64,000 bases of DNA from an uncultured Pelagibacteraceae bacterium (GCA_902590505.1 CACIWZ010000002.1:1-64000); one strand, 5' to 3'. Shown: positions 20,014 to 30,262, counted from the stretch's first letter. Program-made: numbers and translations. The notes: generated by a model not told the origin, from the sequence alone.

Positions 20014-21014
20014 TAAAATAAAGTTGATACTTGCCTAAATATTCTTTTTGTAAAACTTGGAATGAATTCTTTATTTTCTTTTAAAGAATACCAATTAAAC
20101 GTACGCGGAATTTTTTTTGAAAATTTATAATATAAATTTATATTTAGTTTCAGGTTCGAAATCGAATTTTTGTAATTTTTAAGAAATATCCAATTTTGAT
20201 TATTTGAGATATTATTAGTCTCCTTTATTTCAGGTATGTTAAAGTCTTTCAAAAAGCTAATTTGATTATTTTTCGTTAATGCAATTTGTTTTTTTGTATT
20301 GATATAACAAAAAATATCATAGTTTTTACTTTTAATCATTTTGTTTTTTATATTCTTAATTTTCTTACTAGATTTAAAATACTTACATGTTTTATTCAAA
20401 CAACACGTAAGACAGTTTGGGTCTTTTGGTTTACATATTAATGCGCCAAATTCCATCAAAGCCTCGACAAAATCATCATTTCGTTTCGTAATAAAGAATT
20501 TTTTTTTATTTTTTTCAATAAATTTATCGAAATTTATTTTATTTTCTTCAATATTTAAATTTCTTGAGAATACCCTTCTTACATTTCCATCAACTGCTAT
20601 TCTTGGTTCATTATAAACTAATCCTAATAATGCATTTGCGGTATAGTCCCCTATTCCTGGAAGTTTTTTTATTTCAATTATTGATCTTGGTAATCTAGAT
20701 TTATAATTTTGTACCAAAATTTTAGAACATGCCAAAAGATTTCTTGCTCTTCTATAATAACCAAGTCCTTCCCACATTTTTAAGATTTCTCTCTCATTGC
20801 TTTTTGATAAAGCTTTAATCGTTTTAAATTTTTTCGTGAATTTATTGAAATAAGGAATAACGGTTTTTACTTGAGTTTGCTGCAACATAAACTCACTTAA
20901 AAGCCTATAATACAGCTTTTTAGGTGATTTTTTGCCAACACGCCAAGGCAGTTTCCTTTTGCTATTATCGTACCAAGCTAAAATTTTTTTTGGTAAAGTC
21001 TTGTCAATATGCAT
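20013..21014 (-). CDS. mutY: A/G-specific adenine glycosylase
   Basis: WYDNSKRKLPWR, FMLQQTQVKTVIPYF, LPGIGDYTANALLG, 4 Cys Fe-S cluster CKPKDPNCLTCCLNKTC. Confidence 0.95.
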   Translation of the reverse strand: MHIDKTLPKKILAWYDNSKRKLPWRVGKKSPKKLYYRLLSEFMLQQTQVKTVIPYFNKFTKKFKTIKALSKSNEREILKMWEGLGYYRRARNLLACSKILVQNYKSRLPRSIIEIKKLPGIGDYTANALLGLVYNEPRIAVDGNVRRVFSRNLNIEENKINFDKFIEKNKKKFFITKRNDDFVEALMEFGALICKPKDPNCLTCCLNKTCKYFKSSKKIKNIKNKMIKSKNYDIFCYINTKKQIALTKNNQISFLKDFNIPEIKETNNISNNQNWIFLKNYKNSISNLKLNINLYYKFSKKIPRTFNWYSLKENKEFIPSFTKRIFRQVSTLF

Positions 21015-21494
21015 AATAAAAATAATAATAAATCGTCAACTTTCATGCAAGGACTTCGTCCCTTTTCAAATTCTATTCCAAAAACTTTAAAAAAACATTT
21101 AAAAAAAAATGGATATAACTACTCAAATATAGTTGATAACTGGACCCGTATGGTTAGTAAAAAAATTTCTGATGCATGTTATCCGGTCACTGTGAAAATG
21201 GGAAAAGAAATGAAAGATAGCACTTTGGTTTTGAACGTCATACACGGTAAAGAACTTGAGGTTGAATATGAAAAAAACCAAATTATCGATAAAATTAATA
21301 GTTTTTTTGGCTATAAATATATTAGTAACGTGACATTAAAAACTGTTCGAGATAAAGTGGTAAAAAATCGTAAAAGTTTTCCAAAACTAAAAAATATTAA
21401 TAAAATTGAGGAAAAAATAAATAAAGTAAATGACAATCAGTTAAAAGGGTCTTTAAATAGTTTATTGAAAGCTTACAATGAGAGAAATAGGTAG
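21009..21494 (+). CDS. DUF721 (DciA-like) protein
   Basis: VDNWTRMVSKKISDACYPVTVK and length fit the DUF721 family; start may be 21045. Confidence 0.7.
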   Translation: MHNKNNNKSSTFMQGLRPFSNSIPKTLKKHLKKNGYNYSNIVDNWTRMVSKKISDACYPVTVKMGKEMKDSTLVLNVIHGKELEVEYEKNQIIDKINSFFGYKYISNVTLKTVRDKVVKNRKSFPKLKNINKIEEKINKVNDNQLKGSLNSLLKAYNERNR

Positions 21495-22071
21495 ATACAT
21501 TCTAAAAATATCATTTTTATTTGTAATCATATTTTCAACTAACGCTGAAGGTAAAGTTCTAAGTATTGGTAATCCTGATGCTAAAGTCGTCGTTAAAGTT
21601 TTTTCATCTTTGACTTGTCCACATTGTGCAAATTTTCATGCTGAAATATTCGATAATTTAAAAGACGATTTTATCGATAAAGGTTTAGTAAGATTTGAAC
21701 ACCATGCATTCCCGTTAGATTTAGCAGCATTGAATGCTGAGATAGTGGTTAGGTGTCATAATGATAATAAGAAAAAATTTGAGCTATTGGGTAAATACTA
21801 TAAAGAACAAAAAAAATGGGCAGTCGGATCAGACATTAATAAAATAAATGAATTATTAAAAAAAGTTGGGGTAGAAATTGATTTTGAAATTGAAAAAATG
21901 GATAATTGTTTAAAGAATGACAAAGCACAAGATGAAATTTTAAATCAAAGAATTAATGCTCAAAATAAATATAAAATAGAGTCTACTCCAACTATTATTA
22001 TCAATGAAAAAAAATACACTGGTAAAGTTAATTATAATCAATTTAAAAAAGCTATAGAAAAAAAACTTTAG
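21478..22071 (+). CDS. DsbA-family thiol:disulfide oxidoreductase
   Basis: Signal sequence, VKVFSSLTCPHCANFH (CPHC), cis-Pro STPTIIIN. Confidence 0.92.
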   Translation: MREIGRYILKISFLFVIIFSTNAEGKVLSIGNPDAKVVVKVFSSLTCPHCANFHAEIFDNLKDDFIDKGLVRFEHHAFPLDLAALNAEIVVRCHNDNKKKFELLGKYYKEQKKWAVGSDINKINELLKKVGVEIDFEIEKMDNCLKNDKAQDEILNQRINAQNKYKIESTPTIIINEKKYTGKVNYNQFKKAIEKKL

Positions 22072-24516
22072 ATGAAATTTAAAAATTTAGAAATGACAGG
22101 CTTTAAATCTTTTTCGGAAAAGACAACTGTTTTGATTGAAAAAGGGTTAACTGGCATAGTTGGGCCGAATGGCTGTGGAAAATCCAACATTGTTGAAGCA
22201 TTAAGATGGTGTATGGGAGAAAATTCTGCAAAGAGTATGAGGGGCTCTGGGATGGAAGATGTAATATTTTCTGGAACTTCTAATCTTCCTTCAAAGAATA
22301 TTTCAGAAGTAAAAATATTATTAGACAATTTAGAAAAAAGTGGTCCAGTTCAATATAAAGAATTTGAAGAAATATCAATTAAAAGGAAAATTGAAAAAGA
22401 TAAAGGTTCAAAATATTACATAAACGACAAAGAAGTTAGGGCAAGAGACGTTCAAACTTTTTTTGCTGACCTCTCAACGGGTGCTCATTCACCTTCTCTT
22501 ATTAGCCAAGGTAGAATAGGTCAACTAGTAACTTCTAAACCAATTGAAAGAAAAACAATTCTTGAAGAGGCAGCAGGTATTTCTGGTATTCACGCTAGAA
22601 GACAAGAGGCAGAAACGAGATTAAATGCAGCTGAAAATAATCTAAAGAGAGCAGATGAGTTAAAGAGACAACAACAAAAACAGCTTGATAACTTAAAAAA
22701 GCAAGCAGAAGAAGCTACCAGATATAAAGAAATTTCTAAAGAGATTAAAAAAATAGAAGCTGGGTTATATTTTTTAAAAATTAAAGAAATAGAAAAGGAT
22801 AAAAAACAAATTTCAGAAAAATTAAGTGAGCTCGATGATGAGATAAGCGCTATTAATATTGATTTTAATCATAACAACACTTTACTAGATGAAGAAAATA
22901 AAAAGCTTGCTCCTTTAAGAGACAAAAAAATGGAAAGTGCTGCAGCTCTTCAAAAAATAAATTTAGATATAAAAAATCTTGTCGGAGAGGAAACTAGAGT
23001 TAAGGCTCTTCAAGAAAAACTTGAAAAATCATTCAAAACAGTAAACTCTGATTTAGAACGTGAAAAGAGTATATCTCTTGATGCGGATCTTAATGAGAAA
23101 AGGATATCAAAGGAAAAAGAAGATTTATTAAATACTGAAAATAAACTTTTGGAAGTTGAAACTACTTCTTCAAAAGAGCTTCTTTCATCAAAATCACAGC
23201 TCAATCAATTACAAAATCAATTAGATTTAATGTTAGATCAAATTGAAGAAGATATAGATAAAGATATAAAACTTTCTAAAGAAACGTTTAAAAATCTAAA
23301 ACAACTTGTGAAGAAAATTACTCTTTCTCAAGAAGATTATGCTGAAAAATACGGGAAAAATAAATCTATAGAGAGTGACTCTATTAAAAGAAAAGAGAGG
23401 ATTAAAAATATAAGTATTGAGTTAGAAAATTGGAGAAATCTTAAAACAAATTCTGAGAAAATGATATCAGAATTAAATGATAGAAAAAACAAAATAGAAT
23501 TAGAGTTGGGTGATAATCAGAAAAATCCTGAGCGTATCGCTACATCAAAAGGTCAAAATTTACAAAATCTTGAAAATACCAAAAAAAGAAATCAAGAAAT
23601 TGAAATTGAATTGATAGAGGCTGAGAAAAAATACAATGCAATCAACGAAAATATAAGAGAAATTCAGGTTAAACTTACAGGACTTAAAGAAAACAAAGCT
23701 AGAAATGAAGCAACTATTGAAGGTATTGAAAATAGAAAAAAAGATTTATTATACTCAGTCAAAAATGATCTTAATATTGAGAGCGAATCATCTATCTTGG
23801 CTTTTTCAGATTTACATGAATTAGAAGGTGAAAGCTTGCCAACTATTCAAGAACAAATAGATAAAATTGAAAAAACAAAAAAAAAGAGAGACTCACTTGG
23901 TTCGGTTAATCTAAGAGCGGATGAAGAAACTAAAAAATATGAGACTGAAATTAAAAAGATGGAGGACGAAAGAGAAGATCTTTATTCGGCTATAGTAAAA
24001 CTAAAAACAAGCATAGATGAATTAAACCAAAAAGGTAGAGAGAGATTGCTTGATGCATACACTAAAGTTAATAGAAAATTTAATGAGGTTTACACAAAAC
24101 TTTTCAATGGAGGTACAGCTAAAATAGAATTAGTTGACTCAGATGATCCTCTTGAGGCAGGTTTAGAAATGTTTGTTTCTCCTCCTGGAAAAAGACTTCA
24201 ATCAATAACTTTGTTATCTGGAGGAGAACAAGCTTTAACTGCTTTGTCTCTTGTTTTCGCGGTATTTCTGGTAAATCCTTCACCGATATGCGTTTTAGAT
24301 GAAGTAGATGCGCCCTTGGACGATGCAAATGTTACAAGATTCTGTAATTTATTAGATGAGTTGACAAAAATTACCAATACAAAATTTATAATAATCACTC
24401 ACCATGCTCTAACAATGTCAAAAATGGATAGGCTTTATGGAGTTACTATGGCCGAACAAGGCGTTAGCCAACTAGTTTCAGTTGATTTACAAAGAGCGGA
24501 AGAGTTAGTAGCGTAA
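22072..24516 (+). CDS. smc: Chromosome segregation SMC protein, short form (814 aa)
   Basis: Walker A GIVGPNGCGKSNIVEALRW, signature TLLSGGEQALTALSLVFA, Walker B CVLDEVDAPLDDANV, long coiled coil between heads. Confidence 0.95.
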   Translation: MKFKNLEMTGFKSFSEKTTVLIEKGLTGIVGPNGCGKSNIVEALRWCMGENSAKSMRGSGMEDVIFSGTSNLPSKNISEVKILLDNLEKSGPVQYKEFEEISIKRKIEKDKGSKYYINDKEVRARDVQTFFADLSTGAHSPSLISQGRIGQLVTSKPIERKTILEEAAGISGIHARRQEAETRLNAAENNLKRADELKRQQQKQLDNLKKQAEEATRYKEISKEIKKIEAGLYFLKIKEIEKDKKQISEKLSELDDEISAINIDFNHNNTLLDEENKKLAPLRDKKMESAAALQKINLDIKNLVGEETRVKALQEKLEKSFKTVNSDLEREKSISLDADLNEKRISKEKEDLLNTENKLLEVETTSSKELLSSKSQLNQLQNQLDLMLDQIEEDIDKDIKLSKETFKNLKQLVKKITLSQEDYAEKYGKNKSIESDSIKRKERIKNISIELENWRNLKTNSEKMISELNDRKNKIELELGDNQKNPERIATSKGQNLQNLENTKKRNQEIEIELIEAEKKYNAINENIREIQVKLTGLKENKARNEATIEGIENRKKDLLYSVKNDLNIESESSILAFSDLHELEGESLPTIQEQIDKIEKTKKKRDSLGSVNLRADEETKKYETEIKKMEDEREDLYSAIVKLKTSIDELNQKGRERLLDAYTKVNRKFNEVYTKLFNGGTAKIELVDSDDPLEAGLEMFVSPPGKRLQSITLLSGGEQALTALSLVFAVFLVNPSPICVLDEVDAPLDDANVTRFCNLLDELTKITNTKFIIITHHALTMSKMDRLYGVTMAEQGVSQLVSVDLQRAEELVA

Positions 24517-24524
24517 TTACAATA

Positions 24525-24809
24525 ATGACAATTCCTGAAGACTTTAAAACTCGCCTAAAAATTGCAAAATCGAAAATAAAAAAAGAAGTACAGGACTTAG
24601 ATGAAAAAAAAGGTTCATTTATGGGTAACGCCTTTAAATTAGGCACAGAACTTGTTGCTGCAGTAGCAGTTGGGACAATAATTGGGTTTATTTTAGATAG
24701 CTGGTTTGATACTAAACCCTGGTTAATAATAACTTTCTTTTTTTTGGGAGCTGCTGCAGGCATATTAAATGTAATACGAGCTGCTAAAAGAATGCAGAAA
24801 GAGGATTAA
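24525..24809 (+). CDS. atpI: AtpI/AtpZ-family F0F1 ATP synthase-associated protein
   Basis: Two TM helices, GSFMGNAFKLGTELVAAVAVGTIIGFILDSWFDTKPWLII; immediately upstream of atpB. Confidence 0.85.
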   Translation: MTIPEDFKTRLKIAKSKIKKEVQDLDEKKGSFMGNAFKLGTELVAAVAVGTIIGFILDSWFDTKPWLIITFFFLGAAAGILNVIRAAKRMQKED

Positions 24810-24817
24810 AGGTTTAT

Positions 24818-25552
24818 ATGGCAAGCAATCCAATGCAACAATTCACAGTCCATAAAATTGGACCAGAGATTAAAATCGCGGGAATAGATTTGTCTTTTAC
24901 TAACGCAAGTTTATTTATGATAATCAGCGCCTCTGTAATTCTATTGTTCCTTTTTTTAGGATCAAAAGAAAAAAATATTATTCCTAATAAAATTCAACTA
25001 ATAGCTGAAATGTTTTACACATTTGTAGCAAAAATGATAAGTGATACTGCAGGGTCTAAAGCTAAACCATATTTTCCTTTTATATTTAGTTTATTCATGT
25101 TTGTTTTGTTTTGTAACATGGTAGGAATGTTGCCTTATTCTTTTACAGTAACAAGTCACATAATAGTTACACTTATTATGGCTTTGTTCATTTTCATCGC
25201 TGTAACAATCATAGGTTTTTTAAAACATGGTTTCAAATATTTAAGTATTTTTGTTCCAAGTGGTGTTCCAGCAGTTCTGCTTCCATTGATCACTGTAATA
25301 GAAATTATTTCTTATTTAAGTAGGCCAGTAAGCTTATCTGTGCGTTTGTTTGCGAACATGATGGCTGGTCACACAATGTTAAAAGTATTCGGCGGATTTG
25401 TAGTAAGTTTAGGAGTATTAGGTGGATGGTTACCACTTAGTTTTTCAGTTGCGTTAACAGGTTTGGAAATTTTAGTAGCTTTTTTACAAGCTTATGTTTT
25501 TGCAATATTAACCTGCATTTATTTAAACGATGCATTAAATTTACACCATTAA
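24818..25552 (+). CDS. atpB: F0 ATP synthase subunit a
   Basis: SLSVRLFANMMAGHTMLKV and C-terminal FLQAYVFAILTCIYLNDAL. Confidence 0.97.
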   Translation: MASNPMQQFTVHKIGPEIKIAGIDLSFTNASLFMIISASVILLFLFLGSKEKNIIPNKIQLIAEMFYTFVAKMISDTAGSKAKPYFPFIFSLFMFVLFCNMVGMLPYSFTVTSHIIVTLIMALFIFIAVTIIGFLKHGFKYLSIFVPSGVPAVLLPLITVIEIISYLSRPVSLSVRLFANMMAGHTMLKVFGGFVVSLGVLGGWLPLSFSVALTGLEILVAFLQAYVFAILTCIYLNDALNLHH

Positions 25553-25558
25553 TTAACT

Positions 25559-25565
25559 AAGGAGG
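25559..25565 (+). promoter_or_regulatory. Strong Shine-Dalgarno (AAGGAGG) before atpE
   Basis: taAGGAGGaaaaATG. Confidence 0.85.
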
Positions 25566-25569
25566 AAAA

Positions 25570-25797
25570 ATGGAGTTAGAAGCGGCAAAAATGATTGGGG
25601 CAGGCCTTGCTGCAATCGCACTAGCTGGAGCTGGAGTAGGTATCGGAATTATTTTCGGTAACTATTTATCTGGAGCTATGAGAAATCCATCTGCAGCTCA
25701 AAAACAATTCCCTAACTTGTTATTAGGATTTGCTTTAGCAGAAGCAACTGGATTGTTTGGACTTGTAGTAGCTTTAATTATTTTATTTGCATTTTAG
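25570..25797 (+). CDS. atpE: F0 ATP synthase subunit c
   Basis: GAGVGIGIIFGNYLSGAMRNPSA...FALAEATGLFGLVVALIILF. Confidence 0.97.
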   Translation: MELEAAKMIGAGLAAIALAGAGVGIGIIFGNYLSGAMRNPSAAQKQFPNLLLGFALAEATGLFGLVVALIILFAF

Positions 25798-25807
25798 TAA
25801 ATTGAAT

Positions 25808-26383
25808 ATGAAAAGTTTTTTAACTATGTTTATAGCATTATCGGCTATAAATACCGATTTGTATGCAGCTGAGGCTGGTATGCCTCAGCTAGATCCGACT
25901 TATTGGGCATCTCAAGGTTTCTGGTTAATTTTAATTTTCACAATTCTATATATTTCAATATCAAAATTCTATTTACCAAAAATTAAAGATAATTTAGATA
26001 ACCGTGAAAATAAGATTAAAGAAGATTTAGAAAATGCAAATAAGTTTAAAGAACAGTCTGAAACTAAACTTAAAGAGTATGAAATTATTTTAGAGAATGC
26101 AAAAAAAGAGGTTTCTAAAATACATTTTGAGTCAAAAAATATTTTAGATAAAGAAATTCAATCCAAAAAAGATATAATTGAAAAAGAGATTGAAAAAGAG
26201 TTAGTAAAAGCACAAAAGGATATTATAGAACTAAAAAAAAATTCTATTTCTTCAATTCAGAAAATTTCTGAAAATATTGTTGCGAATATAATTGAAAATA
26301 TCTCAGGTGAAAAATTAAATGAGAGTAGTATCAGAGCTGCAGTGGAAGATATTTCAAAAAAAAATATTGGTAAATATCTATGA
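25808..26383 (+). CDS. atpG: F0 ATP synthase subunit b'
   Basis: N-terminal TM plus long amphipathic coiled coil; second of paired b-type subunits; start taken at MKSFLTMF (25808), not 25787 inside atpE. Confidence 0.88.
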   Translation: MKSFLTMFIALSAINTDLYAAEAGMPQLDPTYWASQGFWLILIFTILYISISKFYLPKIKDNLDNRENKIKEDLENANKFKEQSETKLKEYEIILENAKKEVSKIHFESKNILDKEIQSKKDIIEKEIEKELVKAQKDIIELKKNSISSIQKISENIVANIIENISGEKLNESSIRAAVEDISKKNIGKYL

Positions 26384-26877
26384 CATTTGACGCAACTTTC
26401 TGGGTAACAATTTCTTTTTTCATTTTTATTGGAATATTAATTTACTTTAAAATTCCCCAGAAAGTTAAAACAATTCTTGAACAAAATATTTTAGACATTA
26501 AAAATCAAATAAGTGAGGCAGAGAAACTTAAGGAAGATGCTAAAAATATTTTAATTGATCACGAGAAAAAAATAAGTAATTCAAAAAATGAGGTTAAAGA
26601 AATGCTTGATAAAGCAAACGATGAAGCAGAAAAAAATGTTATTAGAATTAATAAAGATTTTCATAACTTAATGGAAAATAGAAAAAAAAATGCTGAGGAG
26701 AGGATTAGACAACTTAAAAATCAAGCTGAAAAAGACATAAAAAACGCTTCTGTTAAAATAGCTATAGAGTCAGTGGAAAAACTCATTAAAAACTCATTAG
26801 ATAAAAGTAAATTAGATAAGATTTATAGCTCCAGTATTGAAGAAACAAAATTAGCACTTAAGAAGAAATCTAGTTAG
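26380..26877 (+). CDS. atpF: F0 ATP synthase subunit b
   Basis: N-terminal TM FWVTISFFIFIGILIYFKIP and coiled coil; F0 operon context. Confidence 0.92.
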   Translation: MTFDATFWVTISFFIFIGILIYFKIPQKVKTILEQNILDIKNQISEAEKLKEDAKNILIDHEKKISNSKNEVKEMLDKANDEAEKNVIRINKDFHNLMENRKKNAEERIRQLKNQAEKDIKNASVKIAIESVEKLIKNSLDKSKLDKIYSSSIEETKLALKKKSS

Positions 26878-26893
26878 AATAGGCCATAAACTT

Positions 26894-28360
26894 ATGGCAA
26901 AAAAATCAACTATTATTGGTTCAGGTTTTGGGGGGCTAGCCGCCGCGCTTAGATTAAAAGCAAAAGGCCATAAAGTTACTTTAGTAGAAAAACATCCAGA
27001 TTTAGGTGGTCGAGCAAGAGTTTTTAAAAAAGATAAGTTTATTTATGACGGTGGTCCAACAGTAATAACTGCCCCATACTTATTTGAAGAATTATTTTCA
27101 CTATTTAATAAAAATATTTCTGACTACGTAAAAATAGTACCTTTAGATTTGTGGTATAGATTTGTGTTCAGTAATGGCGAAACTTTTGACTACAATGGTG
27201 ATGATAAATCTATGGAGCAGCAAGTTAAAAAATTTAATTCAGCAGATTACGAGGGATACAGAAATTTAGTAAATTTTACTGAGAAAATCTTTGACAAAGG
27301 TTTTACAGATTTATCTGACAAACCTTTTAATAATTTGTTTTTTATGATGAAACAAATTCCCTCTTTATTAAAATTGAAAAGTTATAAGTCTGTTTATAGT
27401 TTAGTTTCAAAATATATATCTAATGAAAAATTAAGAAGAGTATTTAGTATGCATCCTCTTTTAGTAGGAGGCAATCCTTTCAGCACTACTTCAATATATA
27501 CATTGATTTTATTTTTAGAAAAAAAATGGGGTATTCATTACTCAATGGGAGGAACAGGAAGTGTTGTGAAAGCTCTAGAAAAACTCATGATTGAAGAAAA
27601 TATCAAAATTATTAAAAATGCCGAAGTTACGGAAATACTTACAGAAAACAAAAAGATTAAAGGTGTTAAAATTAATAATTCAAAAATAATTAATAGTGAC
27701 TATGTAATTTGTAATTCCGATCCCCCAAATGTTTACAACAACTTAATAAAATCTAAGGAGGATTATGATTTTTTATTTAAACAAAAAATGAAAAGAATGG
27801 ATTATTCAATGGGTTTATTTGTTTATTATTTTGGATCTAAAAAAAAATATAAGGATGTTGCACATCACACTATTTATTTTGGAGAAGCTTATGAAAAGCA
27901 TCTTAATAAAATCTTTGAAAAGAAAATTCTTTCTGACGATATAAGTTATTATTTACATCGACCCTCTGCAACAGATCCTAACATGGCCCCGGAAGGCCAA
28001 GATGCTTTTTATGTATTAGTTCCAGTTCCAAATAATTTGTCTAAAGTTAATTGGATCACAGAAGGGGATAAATTTAAGGAATTAGTTTTAGATAAAATGG
28101 ATAAAACTGTTTTGCCTGGTATTAAAGAGAATGTGGTAAGTGATTTTTATTTAACTCCTGATTACTTTGAAATAGATCTATCAACTCTTTATGGATCTGG
28201 ATTTTCAATTCAACCAAAATTCTCTCAGTCAGCTTACTTTAGATTTCATAATCAATCTGAAATATATAAAAATTTATACTTTGTTGGTGCAGGAACTCAT
28301 CCGGGCGCTGGTATGCCCGGCGTTCTTTCATCGGCAAAAGTTTTAGACAAATTATTTTAA
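26894..28360 (+). CDS. crtI: phytoene desaturase
   Basis: GSGFGGLAAALRLKAKGHKVTLVEKHPDLGGRARVF, YDGGPTVIT, C-terminal FVGAGTHPGAGMPGVLSSAKV. Confidence 0.97.
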   Translation: MAKKSTIIGSGFGGLAAALRLKAKGHKVTLVEKHPDLGGRARVFKKDKFIYDGGPTVITAPYLFEELFSLFNKNISDYVKIVPLDLWYRFVFSNGETFDYNGDDKSMEQQVKKFNSADYEGYRNLVNFTEKIFDKGFTDLSDKPFNNLFFMMKQIPSLLKLKSYKSVYSLVSKYISNEKLRRVFSMHPLLVGGNPFSTTSIYTLILFLEKKWGIHYSMGGTGSVVKALEKLMIEENIKIIKNAEVTEILTENKKIKGVKINNSKIINSDYVICNSDPPNVYNNLIKSKEDYDFLFKQKMKRMDYSMGLFVYYFGSKKKYKDVAHHTIYFGEAYEKHLNKIFEKKILSDDISYYLHRPSATDPNMAPEGQDAFYVLVPVPNNLSKVNWITEGDKFKELVLDKMDKTVLPGIKENVVSDFYLTPDYFEIDLSTLYGSGFSIQPKFSQSAYFRFHNQSEIYKNLYFVGAGTHPGAGMPGVLSSAKVLDKLF

Positions 28361-29208
28361 TGAAAAATAATTTATTAAAAAAACATGCTAAATCTTTTTA
28401 TTGGGCGAGTTTTTTTCTTTCGAGTAATATATTAGATAAATGTACATCTTTATATAATTTCTGTAGAACATTAGACGACATAGTTGATGCTGATAACAAT
28501 CTAAGTACAAAGAAAGAAATTTTCTCAAAATTTAAAAGAGATTTTGAAGATAAAAATCTAAATAATCAAATTATAAAAGATATGTGGTCAGTTATTGATA
28601 GTGAAAATATTTCTAAAAAAATAATTATAGATTTATTTGATGGAGTTGAAACGGACTTAGAGGAGAAAGTAGTGATTAATTCAAAAAAAGAATTACTTGT
28701 TTACTCTTATAGAGTAGCAGGAACAGTCGGATTGATGATGTCAAAAATAATGAGAGTAAAAAATAAAGAGGCTCTAAAAGGCGCGATTGATTTAGGGATA
28801 GCCATGCAACTTACTAATATTGCTAGAGATGTTTGTGAAGATAAAGCACGTAACAGACAATATGTTAAACACGATTTTTCATCAATTCGAGCTATAATAA
28901 ATGAATCTCAAACATTTTACGAAAAATCATTTACATCTATTAGCAGTATACCAGTTAAATCTAGATTTTCAGTTATTGTCGCAAGACGTGTTTATAGAAA
29001 AATAGGTGACTACATTCTCAAACAAAATAACATAGATAATTATAATAAAGCCGGCAAAATCTATGTGCCAGTATTTGAAAAAGTAATTCAGACTTTTTTA
29101 TCTATTATTGACTTTATCAAATTATTATTCATAAAAAATTTAAATTATGACAATCAATTAAATCATAATATTTTAGAGCAAGAGATTAATTTGAATGAAA
29201 GAATTTGA
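28360..29208 (+). CDS. crtB: phytoene synthase
   Basis: CRTLDDIVD and AMQLTNIARDVCED Asp-rich motifs, YSYRVAGTVGLMM. Confidence 0.95.
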   Translation: MKNNLLKKHAKSFYWASFFLSSNILDKCTSLYNFCRTLDDIVDADNNLSTKKEIFSKFKRDFEDKNLNNQIIKDMWSVIDSENISKKIIIDLFDGVETDLEEKVVINSKKELLVYSYRVAGTVGLMMSKIMRVKNKEALKGAIDLGIAMQLTNIARDVCEDKARNRQYVKHDFSSIRAIINESQTFYEKSFTSISSIPVKSRFSVIVARRVYRKIGDYILKQNNIDNYNKAGKIYVPVFEKVIQTFLSIIDFIKLLFIKNLNYDNQLNHNILEQEINLNERI

Positions 29209-30262
29209 TTATATTATTGTTGGAGGTGGATGTGCGGGTTTATCTTTGGCCTATGAGCTTGAAATAAATGATAAGTTGAAGGAAAAAACTTTAGCAATAA
29301 TTGAAACTCGCGAAGAATATAAGAGAGATAAGACTTGGTCATTCTGGAAAGTATTTGATCATAATTTTGAAGATTGTGTAATAAAAAGTTGGAATAATTT
29401 TACAATTAATACTGCTGAAAACTCTAATGAATTAACAAATAAAAAATTTCCTTACCAAAGTATTGATAGTGGAAAATTTTATAAAAAGATAAATTCTAAA
29501 CTCTCTACAAATTCGAATATTAGTTTTTTTAGAAATCTAAACGAAGTCAATTCAGAAAATTCAATAATTTTTAATAGTATTTTTGAAAAAGAACTGGATA
29601 AATCTGCGTTATGGCAACACTTTCAAGGTATCGAGATAGAAACGCCTAGGAACATTTTTGATGAAGAAATAATAAACTTAATGGATTTTAATTGTGATCA
29701 GAGAAAAGATGTACATTTTTTCTACACATTGCCCTTCAGCAAAAATAAAGCTTTGATTGAAACTACCTGGTTATCAGATTTAGAGGATCAAAGCCTAAGA
29801 GATTATGACCTTCAGCTAGAAAATTATATTGAGAATAATTTGGGTATAAAAAACTATAAAATAAATTTTACTGAAAAAGGAGCTATACCACTCTTTTCAC
29901 CATCATTAAGAAATAATAATAAAATAATTAATATTGGATCGGCTGGAGGGATGACTCGATTAAGTACAGGTTACACTTTTTTGAACATTCAAGAACATAG
30001 TCGTTATATTGTAAATAACATTGATAATATTAATAAAGTAAAAATATTCTCCATAGGAAAAAAATATCAATTTTTAGATAAAGTATTTCTAAGAGTATTA
30101 GAAAAACATCCCGAAAAGATGCCTAAAATTTTTTTTAATATGTTTAAAACTTCTTCAAATACGGTTATAAAATTTTTATCAAATAAAAGTAATATTATTG
30201 AAGACATAAATATTATTAGTAAAATGCCAAAATTAATTTTTTTAAAAGCATTGTTATATTAA
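29195..30262 (+). CDS. crtY: lycopene beta-cyclase
   Basis: DYIIVGGGCAGLSLAYEL, DKTWSFW, AGGMTRLSTGYTFLNIQEHS. Confidence 0.93.
   Translation: MKEFDYIIVGGGCAGLSLAYELEINDKLKEKTLAIIETREEYKRDKTWSFWKVFDHNFEDCVIKSWNNFTINTAENSNELTNKKFPYQSIDSGKFYKKINSKLSTNSNISFFRNLNEVNSENSIIFNSIFEKELDKSALWQHFQGIEIETPRNIFDEEIINLMDFNCDQRKDVHFFYTLPFSKNKALIETTWLSDLEDQSLRDYDLQLENYIENNLGIKNYKINFTEKGAIPLFSPSLRNNNKIINIGSAGGMTRLSTGYTFLNIQEHSRYIVNNIDNINKVKIFSIGKKYQFLDKVFLRVLEKHPEKMPKIFFNMFKTSSNTVIKFLSNKSNIIEDINIISKMPKLIFLKALLY

Noticed and set aside
22068-22328. 86-aa minus-strand ORF at the smc start
   Set aside because: Antisense to the conserved Walker A region of smc.
24119-24398. Two overlapping minus-strand ORFs at the smc 3' end
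   Set aside because: Antisense to the conserved SMC signature/Walker B region.
25787-25807. Upstream start for the b' subunit inside atpE
   Set aside because: The extension (MHFSKLN) is just the atpE end read in another frame; the ATG at 25808 starts a normal signal-like N-terminus.
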